Source of the DNA: Pedobacter sp. ok626
GTDB lineage: Bacteria > Bacteroidota > Bacteroidia > Sphingobacteriales > Sphingobacteriaceae
Direction of reading: 5' to 3'
NCBI RefSeq assembly: GCF_900100435.1
Contig: NZ_FNEX01000003.1
Location: 124,001 to 188,000, forward strand
DNA: 64,000 nt
Each line of letters begins with the position of its first letter. The stretch's first letter is position 1. The notes below the pieces were generated by a model that saw only the letters and a list, made by a program, of their open reading frames with translations, did not search any database and was not told the origin of the DNA. A program made the translations under genes and the position numbers. Positions 25,286 to 33,752 of this stretch are shown here, piece after piece.

Positions 25286-26413
25286 TTAATGGAATATTTC
25301 CTCTAACTTTTTGTTTAAGGCCTCACCTTTTAGGTTTTTTCCTATAATTTTACCTGTTTTATCTAAAAGTACGTTCTGAGGGATCGCTCTTATGCCATAC
25401 AGGCCAGCAACTACATTTTCAGCATTCCATCCTTTCAAATCAGATACATTTTTCCAGAGTAAGCCATCTTTTTTGATCGCTGCCAACCAATCATTTTTCC
25501 TTTTTTCATCATCAAATGAAACACCCAGTATTTCCAGACCTTTTCCGTGAAATTTATTAAAGGCTTTAATTAAATTAGGGTTTTCCGCCCGGCATGGCAT
25601 ACACCATGAAGCCCAGAAGTCAACCAACACATATTTACCTTTGAAATCCGATAGCTTTACAGGTTTGCCATCCGGATCATATAGTGTAAACTCTGGCGCC
25701 ATTTTTCCAATTGCAGTAGCATTCACTGTCGTTAAGAACTTGGCATGTTCTTTACCAGTAATCGTATTCTTTATATCTGGCGACAATGAATTAAACAAGG
25801 GGGCTATTTCTGCATAATTAGGAATGGGGCCGCCGACATACTTTATTGCATCAAGGCTTATGAAGCTGTTCGGGTTCTCTTTGATAAAATCAAAATATAT
25901 CTGCATTGATGCTTTTTTATTTTCTTTTAATTTCAGACTATAATCAGCCCTATCGATACTATCCATCTCTTTCTGACCGGGATGCGCTGATCTCCATTCT
26001 GACAAATAGGTTTGCAATTTTTGTTCATTAAGTTTTACCGCATTTTTAAGTTTTTCGTTATCTGCATTGAGTTTAGAACCTTTGATAATTGCATTTTTAA
26101 ATGAATCGGCACTACTGATAGTGATTATACCGGGTTCTAAATAAAAATTTGTTAAATATTCCTGTTTGTCGGAGTCTTCATATTTAAGAACAAGTCTAAC
26201 CGGATATGGGTCAGCAATTGTCCCTTTGAGTTCAAATTGACCCTTTTGTACGGTTGCAGAATCAATATAGGTGCCTGACCTTTTTTCGGTTGACATATAA
26301 ACTTTTGCGGGCGCATCAACACGAGCTATTTTCCCTTTTAAGATATAACTTGCATTTTGAGCGTGTAATAAGATGGGAAATATCAGTATTAATAGGATAA
26401 GAATCTTTTTCAT
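25286..26413 (-). CDS. TlpA-like thioredoxin, tandem duplicate (CMPC)
   Basis: A 375-residue exported protein (signal peptide ending ILLHAQN). Same domain order as its neighbour: DUF4369-like part (SYILKGKIARVDAPAKVYMS), helical linker containing EWRSAHPGQKEMDS, thioredoxin domain with WASWCMPCRAENPNLIKAF. The active-site dipeptide is MP rather than GP, mirroring the CIPC/CGPC pair in the first locus: in each locus one paralog has a bulky residue and the other a glycine. It starts 39 bases after the SusD stop. Confidence 0.85.
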   Translation of the reverse strand: MKKILILLILIFPILLHAQNASYILKGKIARVDAPAKVYMSTEKRSGTYIDSATVQKGQFELKGTIADPYPVRLVLKYEDSDKQEYLTNFYLEPGIITISSADSFKNAIIKGSKLNADNEKLKNAVKLNEQKLQTYLSEWRSAHPGQKEMDSIDRADYSLKLKENKKASMQIYFDFIKENPNSFISLDAIKYVGGPIPNYAEIAPLFNSLSPDIKNTITGKEHAKFLTTVNATAIGKMAPEFTLYDPDGKPVKLSDFKGKYVLVDFWASWCMPCRAENPNLIKAFNKFHGKGLEILGVSFDDEKRKNDWLAAIKKDGLLWKNVSDLKGWNAENVVAGLYGIRAIPQNVLLDKTGKIIGKNLKGEALNKKLEEIFH

Positions 26414-26451
26414 TTTGATTATTTTATGTAAATGATTAATAAATAATTGAT

Positions 26452-27828
26452 TTATTGTGGGTTTTGCGGCCAGCCGGGATTGTAATACATCACCTGCATG
26501 GGTATTTGAAGTGTGTATTTGTTGCTGTGCTGGGGCAATGTGGCAATAATGGTCCCCTGGCCATTGTACCTGTTTACATCCAGCATCCGGCCCTCAGCAT
26601 CCAGTCTGCGCATATCAAACCAGCGGAGACCATTGTAAGAAAACTCAAAGGTCCTTTCGGCTAATATTTTATTCAATATATCTGCCTGAACTGAAGACTC
26701 ATATCTAACATAATCAGCGGGAACGAAGCGGCATTTACGGACCTGATGCAATTCATTCAAAGCCATGGGAAGATCACCAGAACGGGCGGCAGCCTCGGCA
26801 ACGATCAACCGCATTTCAGCAACCGAAGTTCCCCAATTGGCATGGGCGGTATAACTTAAAGGACTTGGCTGAAATCTTGTAGTTCCTCTTGTTGGAAAGG
26901 TATAATTGCCGAGATTGGTATAAAAGAACTTTAAGCGCTGATCTTTAATGTCAAAAGATCTCAGAAATGCAAGTGTTGGAATCGCTTGATTGGCAGGTGA
27001 AATAGCCTGCCTTGCATAAATGGCATCCGGCCTGTAGGCATTAAAAGCAATGGTGTTCGGATTAGCCAATGTCGAATAATCGAAAATTACATTAGGACCA
27101 TTGTCCAATGCCAGCTGGGCATTCTGGGCCGCTTTTGGAAAATTACCCATGTACAGGTAAATCCTGGCCAAAATACTGTAACCTGCAGCTACACTGCCGC
27201 GAAACCGGTTATTGTTATTGTTCTTCGGCAGGCTTGGAATAGCGCTTTCTATGTCAGAAATGATATGCTCATAGATGTCTTTTACTGTACTGCGTGCAGG
27301 GACAGCATCTTCAACGTCATTCGACGTTACAAAAGGTACCGCCAAATCTTCACCGGCTGTATTGACATTATAAGGCTTACCATACAAGTTTACGAGGTAA
27401 ACATAGTAAAAGGCCCTGCCAAGCCTGGCTTCTGCTTTCAGGCTTCTTTTCTCTTCTGAGGTGCCCAATGCCTGATCAATGCCCTGGAGCACGGTATTGT
27501 AATAATAGATATCCGCATAAAATTTAGCCCAAAACTGGGGAGTAGCGGTCACATCTACAGAAAACTGGGGTTGCCAGGTATATATAAAGTCATCGACACT
27601 GGTAGCCGGGGTTGGAATAGTTGGGGCGTCCACATTGTCTGCCAGCGTATTCAGTGCATTTGGAATACTATTTGCAAGAGAGGTATTGTTCAACCATTGG
27701 TCATAATCAGTAGTACTTTTCAGGGTTTTCACGCCTTTAGGGGTCAGATCCAGATATTTATCACAGGCTACCAAAAATAGTACCGGCAGCAGGGATATGA
27801 TCATTCTTTGGTGGATATTTCTTTTCAT
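26452..27828 (-). CDS. SusD/RagB family outer-membrane lipoprotein
   Basis: A 458-residue lipoprotein from the preferred Met at 27828 (MKRNIHQRM), which gives a normal signal sequence with lipobox LVAC; an upstream Met overlaps the SusC gene by four bases. The SusD body is typical: KYLDLTPKGVKTLKST, AEARLGRAFYYVYLVNLYGKPYNV, ARIYLYMGNFPKAAQNAQLAL, MRLIVAEAAARSGDLPMALNEL and the ERTFEFSYNGLRWFDMRRL end. It partners the SusC protein encoded immediately upstream. Confidence 0.92.
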   Translation of the reverse strand: MKRNIHQRMIISLLPVLFLVACDKYLDLTPKGVKTLKSTTDYDQWLNNTSLANSIPNALNTLADNVDAPTIPTPATSVDDFIYTWQPQFSVDVTATPQFWAKFYADIYYYNTVLQGIDQALGTSEEKRSLKAEARLGRAFYYVYLVNLYGKPYNVNTAGEDLAVPFVTSNDVEDAVPARSTVKDIYEHIISDIESAIPSLPKNNNNNRFRGSVAAGYSILARIYLYMGNFPKAAQNAQLALDNGPNVIFDYSTLANPNTIAFNAYRPDAIYARQAISPANQAIPTLAFLRSFDIKDQRLKFFYTNLGNYTFPTRGTTRFQPSPLSYTAHANWGTSVAEMRLIVAEAAARSGDLPMALNELHQVRKCRFVPADYVRYESSVQADILNKILAERTFEFSYNGLRWFDMRRLDAEGRMLDVNRYNGQGTIIATLPQHSNKYTLQIPMQVMYYNPGWPQNPQ

Positions 27829-27854
27829 GATTAATAATTTTAACTTAATGAAGA

Positions 27855-30800
27855 TCAAAAATTAGCACGGAGGGCAAGCGTATAGGTTGGCGTCATATAG
27901 GGCTTTTCATAATTCCCTGTGGCTATACTATAGTCATATTTGTTCAGGCCGATAGTATATAAATTGGAAGCCTGCCCCCTCAGTTCGAAACTCATCCCGT
28001 CTTTCCCTGGTTTGCCGGGCTTGAAGCTATAGGAAGCTGTAAGGTCCCCTAAAGTAAAATAATTACCACTCACTATATAGCTATCGGTGTATTGGAGATA
28101 AGAATAATAGGTATTGCCAACGGCTGGTAATATATTCGGGATCGCTTCGTCGCCGGCCTTCTTCCAGTAATTGTCAGATCCCGCCAATGGCCGGGTAGCT
28201 CTTGCATTGGGTACCGCCACCTTCACATTAAATCCGCCATAGTAATTGATCATACAATAAAAATAAAACCGTCCAACATCTATCCTATTGCTTAGTCCTA
28301 GGTTGTGTGTCGGTATACTGCTGCCCATGTACTTCACATCATCAATCCCATTGTCGGTACCAGTTGCGAAACGTCTGGCATTGCCATCTTTATCGTAAAC
28401 CAAGGGATGCCCTGCTGCGTCTACTCCAGCATACCGATAGCTAAAAACAGCCCCCACTTCATATCCTTTTATATAGTTGGAATTGGTACCAAATACATAA
28501 TTAAATGATTTATTATTGGTTCCTGCTACCTTCCCGTTATATACATCCAGTACTTTACTGTTGTTTATAGAAAACACAAAACCAGTATTCCAATTGAATT
28601 TTTTCCGGGTAATCCAGTCCGCTTGCAAATTAAGTTCCAATCCATTGTTACGAATGGAAGCGCGGTTAATGAGTGCGCTTATCCCGCCTTTTGTGGCATC
28701 AATTTGGTTAGTTGCCAGAATGTCCATACTTTTTTTAATGTAGTAATCAATGCTGCCATTGATGCCCTTGAAGATCTCATAATCTAAACCAGCATTGAAA
28801 TTATTGGTTTGTTCCCAGCGCAGACCGCTATTAGCCATTGACGACAAGCTAAGCATCGGAAGTGCATAAACTGCGCTAATGCTGCTTGTTAAACCAGCCT
28901 GTGCGATGACTTGGGGAAGCGATTTTTTGGCTACGTTACCATTAAACCCATAAGCCATACGAAGTTTTAACGATCTGAGCCATTCCATATCTTGCATGAA
29001 GTCTTCTTTCTGGATGTTCCACGCAGCGCCCGCAGACCACAAAGGCTTGTAGCGATATTTAGGATCAGTACCAAACAGATTGGATTGATCCATACGAATG
29101 CTACCTGTTAAGGAATATCTGCCCTTGTAAGAATACACCAAGTTCGAATAAAGAGAGACGAAACGATCTTCTGAGTCCGTAATGTTAAATAAACTTTCGT
29201 AAGACAAGGCAGGATTTGATCTGGAAAAAGATGGCGTAAATGCTTGTAAAGCCCTGTAGTCTATGCCTTGGTGCAGTAGCGTCTGATCATCATAACCGAG
29301 GTAAGCACCTGAACTTGACTTGCCAAGAATACTCCTGATTTCGCCCCCCAATATCAGATTGAGCGAGTGATCTTTTGCAATAAGTTTATTATAGTTTAAC
29401 TGGCTGCGCAGGGTATAACTAGATATGCTATTTGACTGTTGTTTTAAAATACCACCTTTAGGCACCATGGATGAATACCGGTTATTTACTGCGTCAAAAG
29501 TGGTATATCGATTCATAAACTGCCTTACCTCTGCTGAGTTGCTACTGGCGAGGTGACGCAGATCTGAAGGAGAAATTTCATAAACCCCTCCAAAATTAAC
29601 GTTAAAACCATTTCCTATGTTATACCGCAAGTTGGCAGTAATGCGGTTATTGAGTGTGCTGGTTTTGTCACTTACCTCCTTAATATCCTGTAAAGGGAAA
29701 TACCTGTTATCCGGCAACCCTTTAGATAACAAGTAATTGCTGTAATATGAGTTTGAAAAAGAATTGTTGAATATGGGACGCGGATTCCCGTTCTCATCCT
29801 GTAAACTTTCGTACGGATAAATGGTGTGTATATCCGGCACTAGGGTTGAACCTGATCTTGCTTGTTGAAAGTCAGTAGTCAGGTCCAAAGAAAAACGCTT
29901 CGTAAAATTCAACATCATGCGCCCCGAAATGCTGAAACGATGATTGTTACTTTTTATCTGTGTACCAGCATTATTGAGGTAATTGGCCGTAATGTAATAA
30001 AGAACATCCTTTGTGCCGCCCGAAATGCCCAGATTATAGGTTTGGGTAGAAGCTGTCTGTAAAAATAAACGGCCATAATCTTTGGTGTTATTGTAAGAGC
30101 CCAGTTCGGTAAGCTGCCTGTCCCGTTCCTCTAATGTAATCGGATTGGTAGAAGATCTCCAATGCGCCATGATCTGGGCTGGAACCGGATAAGAATAATA
30201 CTGGTCGCTGTAAAGCGGATCTGTCATCAGCATCCATCCCAAAGGGCTCACATTTTCATAAACCAGTTTATCACTGTTGATAATCGTACTAGAAGCATTC
30301 TTATCCCAGCGATAGCGGTTGTAATTTTCTTTAGGTGTAAAGCCTGCTGTAGCCTGAAAGTTTACGCTCACTTTACCCACTTTCGCTTTCTTCCGTTCAA
30401 TCACAATTACCCCGTTAGAAGAACGGGCACCGTAAATTGTTGCGGCGGCGGCATCTTTTAAAACGGTAACAGATTCGATCTCATAGGGATTGATCATATC
30501 TAAAGTAAGCTCAGTAGGAAAACCATCGATTACGATTAATGGCTGCCTGTTTCCATTTATAGTAGAGATACCACGGATCTGGAAAAGGTCGTTCCCTTCA
30601 AACTGGATGTTATTATCAATAAGCAGTCCGGGGATCCTATTGACCAGGCCGGAAAGGAAATCGGTATTGATCCTTGAATCGTATGCTTTGGCACCGATGC
30701 GAGAAACAGCGCCCGTACTCTGTTCTGGCTTAATCAGCTGATAACCTGTATTGACCAACACTTCATTAAGCGATGAAGCAGCTTCTTTCAAAATTAAAAT

Positions 30801-31430
30801 CATATGATTTTGCTTCATATCCTCGGTCACCTCGACCTCCATGCTTAAGGGCTTATATCCTATGCAGGTAATGGTTAAGGTATAACTGCCAATTGGAACA
30901 TCGTTAAAAAGGAATAGTCCGTTTTTACCGGTAGCCATTTTAAAATTACCAGGACTTAATTTTACCGTTGCTCCGGGTATCGCTTTGTCGAGTGTATCGC
31001 GCACATAGCCGGAAATGCTTTTGACATCCTGTAATCGCGTTAAAACGGATGCCCTTTTTTGAGAATGAGGCAACTCCTTGATCACCACATTCGAATCCTC
31101 AATTGTATAAGTCAAGCCCGTACCTGCCAGGATTTTTCCCATCACCTCCTTTATCGAAGCTTCTTTAAAGTCCACGTCAATTTTATCAGAAGGCTTAAAT
31201 TTTACCGTAGATACGAAAATATCATATCCAGTTTGTTTCATGACTTCACGAAACACCTTTTCCAGGGTAACGTTGTTTTCTTTTAGCGTTATCCTCTGAC
31301 CAAAGGTAGATGCGCTAACCTGCATCAGAGTGATTATTAATATAAACGTGGTGATTTTCACAATTAATAGCAGTCTAGATATGTAGCCAGGTAATGGCGT
31401 ACAACAAAGTTTAGTATATGTTTTATACAT
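27855..31430 (-). CDS. SusC/RagA TonB-linked outer-membrane transporter (with STN domain)
   Basis: About 1191 residues from the Met at 31430 (MYKTYTKLC), aligned with the paralog start at 18845; Met codons at 31439 and 31436 also exist. It has a signal anchor (TTFILIITLMQVSASTFGQ), STN domain (ITLKENNVTLEKVFREVMKQTGYDIF, about 45-115), carboxypeptidase-like domain (SGYVRDTLDKAIPGATVKLS), plug (IRGISTINGNRQPLIVIDGF; VLKDAAAATIYGARSSNGVI) and a barrel ending in Phe. It belongs to the second sigma/FecR-controlled locus. The ligand is unknown and no degradative enzyme accompanies it. Confidence 0.95.
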   Translation of the reverse strand: MYKTYTKLCCTPLPGYISRLLLIVKITTFILIITLMQVSASTFGQRITLKENNVTLEKVFREVMKQTGYDIFVSTVKFKPSDKIDVDFKEASIKEVMGKILAGTGLTYTIEDSNVVIKELPHSQKRASVLTRLQDVKSISGYVRDTLDKAIPGATVKLSPGNFKMATGKNGLFLFNDVPIGSYTLTITCIGYKPLSMEVEVTEDMKQNHMILILKEAASSLNEVLVNTGYQLIKPEQSTGAVSRIGAKAYDSRINTDFLSGLVNRIPGLLIDNNIQFEGNDLFQIRGISTINGNRQPLIVIDGFPTELTLDMINPYEIESVTVLKDAAAATIYGARSSNGVIVIERKKAKVGKVSVNFQATAGFTPKENYNRYRWDKNASSTIINSDKLVYENVSPLGWMLMTDPLYSDQYYSYPVPAQIMAHWRSSTNPITLEERDRQLTELGSYNNTKDYGRLFLQTASTQTYNLGISGGTKDVLYYITANYLNNAGTQIKSNNHRFSISGRMMLNFTKRFSLDLTTDFQQARSGSTLVPDIHTIYPYESLQDENGNPRPIFNNSFSNSYYSNYLLSKGLPDNRYFPLQDIKEVSDKTSTLNNRITANLRYNIGNGFNVNFGGVYEISPSDLRHLASSNSAEVRQFMNRYTTFDAVNNRYSSMVPKGGILKQQSNSISSYTLRSQLNYNKLIAKDHSLNLILGGEIRSILGKSSSGAYLGYDDQTLLHQGIDYRALQAFTPSFSRSNPALSYESLFNITDSEDRFVSLYSNLVYSYKGRYSLTGSIRMDQSNLFGTDPKYRYKPLWSAGAAWNIQKEDFMQDMEWLRSLKLRMAYGFNGNVAKKSLPQVIAQAGLTSSISAVYALPMLSLSSMANSGLRWEQTNNFNAGLDYEIFKGINGSIDYYIKKSMDILATNQIDATKGGISALINRASIRNNGLELNLQADWITRKKFNWNTGFVFSINNSKVLDVYNGKVAGTNNKSFNYVFGTNSNYIKGYEVGAVFSYRYAGVDAAGHPLVYDKDGNARRFATGTDNGIDDVKYMGSSIPTHNLGLSNRIDVGRFYFYCMINYYGGFNVKVAVPNARATRPLAGSDNYWKKAGDEAIPNILPAVGNTYYSYLQYTDSYIVSGNYFTLGDLTASYSFKPGKPGKDGMSFELRGQASNLYTIGLNKYDYSIATGNYEKPYMTPTYTLALRANF

Positions 31431-31611
31431 ATTCATCAATTTATGACAGTATCCTTAGCTGGCGATGAAGAGACCGTCAACATTGCTTTTTACGGCAATA
31501 TTGTCTAAGTTTACTTGTCTGTTATGGTGTTGTGCAAGCTTTTAGAAGGGTAAGCACGTCACCAGGTTCAAGAAATTGTTGTTTAGTCAATGTTTCCAGA
31601 AATCAGATATT

Positions 31612-31640
31612 AAGGGCTTCGACGGCAAATCGGAGTCCTT
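31612..31640. other. 11-pair stem-loop in the gap between FecR and SusC
   Basis: The 31440-31764 gap holds no gene. Its one clear element is this stem: AAGGGCTTCGA (31612-31622) pairs with TCGGAGTCCTT (31630-31640) in eleven positions including two G-T wobbles, with a 7-base loop. A hairpin also sits in the same position of the first locus (18941-18965). It may act in the SusC leader on the minus strand. I saw nothing else in this gap. Confidence 0.45.
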
Positions 31641-31764
31641 TATTTCTCAGTTCTGATCAAACAGGCTATGGAATTCGTTTCTGGTCTGTCATTTTTTCTT
31701 TGTTTATTTGGGTTAATTGATTAATTCACGAGATGATTTCTCATTGGATGGTTAGCCCATATTT

Positions 31765-32892
31765 TTATTTCTTTCTGCAGGCAATGATTTTATCTCCAAT
31801 TATATTGAACCGAACAACATCCGTCCTTTCCAACATGTTTAATACTTTGGAGATCTTCTCAAATTTGCTGATCCTTCCAAAGAATGGCTCTTGCTTTAAG
31901 CTTTCATCTTCATATACAATTTGGACATTGTACCAGCGTGCAATTCGCTTCAGTCCGCTTTCCAGAGATTCACTGTTAAACATGAAATAACCGCTTTTCC
32001 AGTCTATAGCATCCTCGGTCTCTACCTCTTTCAGAATTATCTCCTTATTGGTAAGAACAGCCTGTTGGCCCGCCTTCAAAACCTTGGTTTGCGCTTTAGC
32101 TGAAACCCTGACACGGCCTTCCAATAATGTAGTTTTGGTTACAGGTTCATCTTCATATGCATTAATATTGAAGTGAGTTCCCAACACCTCAACTTCCTGT
32201 TTATCAGTTTTCACGACAAAAGGATGGGTCTTATCTTTGGCCACTTCAAGATAAGCCTCACCCCGTAATATGATTTTTCGCTTTCCATCTTCCAGCAGGT
32301 TAGCTGAATAGGTCAGTGTAGAAGCCGCGTTTAACCAAACCCTAGACCCATCCGGCAACTTCAACTGATAAGTTTCGCCTTTGGCTGTAGATAGAGTATT
32401 GATTTTACCAGGACCTGCGGCTGCATCTTTAATCTGGTACACCAATTGTCCATTAGCCAACTTGGTAATCGTGACACCCGCCTCATTAGCAAGCTCCCCG
32501 TTTACTGCACCTGACAGTTTGATCTTCTTGCCATTGGCTAAAGTCAGTGTTGCGCCCATAGTACCAGGCGCAACATCCTGCGTAACTAAATTCTTATTTT
32601 CGGATTGTTTATTATAATTAAGGAAATAGACACCTAATACGATCAGTGCAACAGTTGCGGCTACTGCAGCGATACGGGGCCATGGTTGTAAAGAATGAGA
32701 ACGGCTCGGTTGCATCTTCGCAGCAATAAAACTCCAGCTTCTTGATTTAGATTCCAGAATCTGATCATGCGATGGTGCCTCTACCTCCAAGGGAAGAAAT
32801 GAGTACCACTCCTCTACGATGGCTTGTTCCCGCTCAGTCGCAGTACCTGCCTTAAACTTATTCAATAAAACCTTTAGTTCCTCCTTGTCCAT
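31765..32892 (-). CDS. FecR-family anti-sigma factor
   Basis: A 375-residue single-pass membrane protein. Cytosolic sigma-binding part (about 1-75), transmembrane helix (IAAVAATVALIVLGVYFL), then the periplasmic FecR domain (LSTAKGETYQLKLPDGSRVWLNAASTL; LRGEAYLEVAKDKTHPFVVKT; VEVLGTHFNINAYED) and a C-terminal STN-like domain (FNSESLESGLKRIARWYNVQIVYED). It is the paralog of the FecR at 19041-20213. It follows its sigma gene by about 70 bases. Confidence 0.92.
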   Translation of the reverse strand: MDKEELKVLLNKFKAGTATEREQAIVEEWYSFLPLEVEAPSHDQILESKSRSWSFIAAKMQPSRSHSLQPWPRIAAVAATVALIVLGVYFLNYNKQSENKNLVTQDVAPGTMGATLTLANGKKIKLSGAVNGELANEAGVTITKLANGQLVYQIKDAAAGPGKINTLSTAKGETYQLKLPDGSRVWLNAASTLTYSANLLEDGKRKIILRGEAYLEVAKDKTHPFVVKTDKQEVEVLGTHFNINAYEDEPVTKTTLLEGRVRVSAKAQTKVLKAGQQAVLTNKEIILKEVETEDAIDWKSGYFMFNSESLESGLKRIARWYNVQIVYEDESLKQEPFFGRISKFEKISKVLNMLERTDVVRFNIIGDKIIACRKK

Positions 32893-32961
32893 TTTTTAAA
32901 GTTCTCTTATCACTGTCTTTATAGATAAGACGAGATGAAGGGGGACGGGGGGCAAAATATT

Positions 32962-33543
32962 TTAAAAAAAATTGTAAAGCAATGTCAGATAGCCATAGAG
33001 GCCAAGTCTGCTACGCAAAAGCTTAAGCGTGCGCTTCATTTTAGATTTTACAGCTTCTTCGGTCGTATTCAATTTTTCGGCTATTTCCTTATAGCTCATA
33101 TCATCTGAACGGCTCATTAGGAAAATTCTACGTTCAGACTCCGGGAGGGCCGCAATTTCCCTTTCTATCAATATGCGCAATTGATTCTCCCTTATTTTAA
33201 AGTCTGTCTCATATTGATCTTTGTCAAAAAAGGCAGCTAAAGAAGAGAGGTATTTATCGGAAACCTTACGGTGGCTGAATCGGTCAATGATCCTATTGCG
33301 AACCATTGCATAAAGGTATGAAGAAAGGCTACTGCGCAATACAAGATCATTTCGCTTCTCCCAAAGCTCGATGAAAATATCCTGCGTCAGGTCACTCGCC
33401 ACCTCATTATCATTGAGCCTGCGAAATGCATGGATATAAAGCAGGGAATAAAACCGGTTATAAATCTCTGCAAACGCCGCACGATTTCCACCCTTAAATA
33501 GGCTGAAAAGCTCTGGTTCAGAAATTAATTTGCAATCAGTCAT
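32962..33543 (-). CDS. ECF RNA polymerase sigma factor (FecI-like)
   Basis: About 193 residues from the Met at 33543 (MTDCKLISEPE); an upstream Met at 33588 would add 15 basic residues. Region 2: LFKGGNRAAFAEIYNRFY and DNEVASDLTQDIFIELWEKR. Region 4: EIAALPESERRIFLMSRSDDMSYKEIAEKLNTTEEAVKSKM. It heads the second SusCD locus and shares only general ECF features with the sigma at 20310, so the two loci are probably controlled independently. Confidence 0.9.
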   Translation of the reverse strand: MTDCKLISEPELFSLFKGGNRAAFAEIYNRFYSLLYIHAFRRLNDNEVASDLTQDIFIELWEKRNDLVLRSSLSSYLYAMVRNRIIDRFSHRKVSDKYLSSLAAFFDKDQYETDFKIRENQLRILIEREIAALPESERRIFLMSRSDDMSYKEIAEKLNTTEEAVKSKMKRTLKLLRSRLGLYGYLTLLYNFF

Positions 33544-33752
33544 TTTACACCTCTTTTCAGCTCTAATTTTACTGAAAATTAGCCTCAATGATAAATAAAA
33601 TTTGCCATTTTGTTATTAAAACAGTATAAAATAATCAATACTATTATTTTGTCGAGGTTTCTTCTCTCGCTAATATCTTTAAAACCAATCGTTAGCCAAA
33701 GTTAACATAAAAAGATTCCGCACACGCTATCACATTTTTAGCATCATGCTCT

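Noticed and set aside
10353..33588. Polysaccharide utilisation loci
   Set aside because: SusC/SusD pairs are present, but no glycoside hydrolase, lyase or carbohydrate esterase accompanies either one; FecR/sigma control and thioredoxin-like partners point to another type of ligand.
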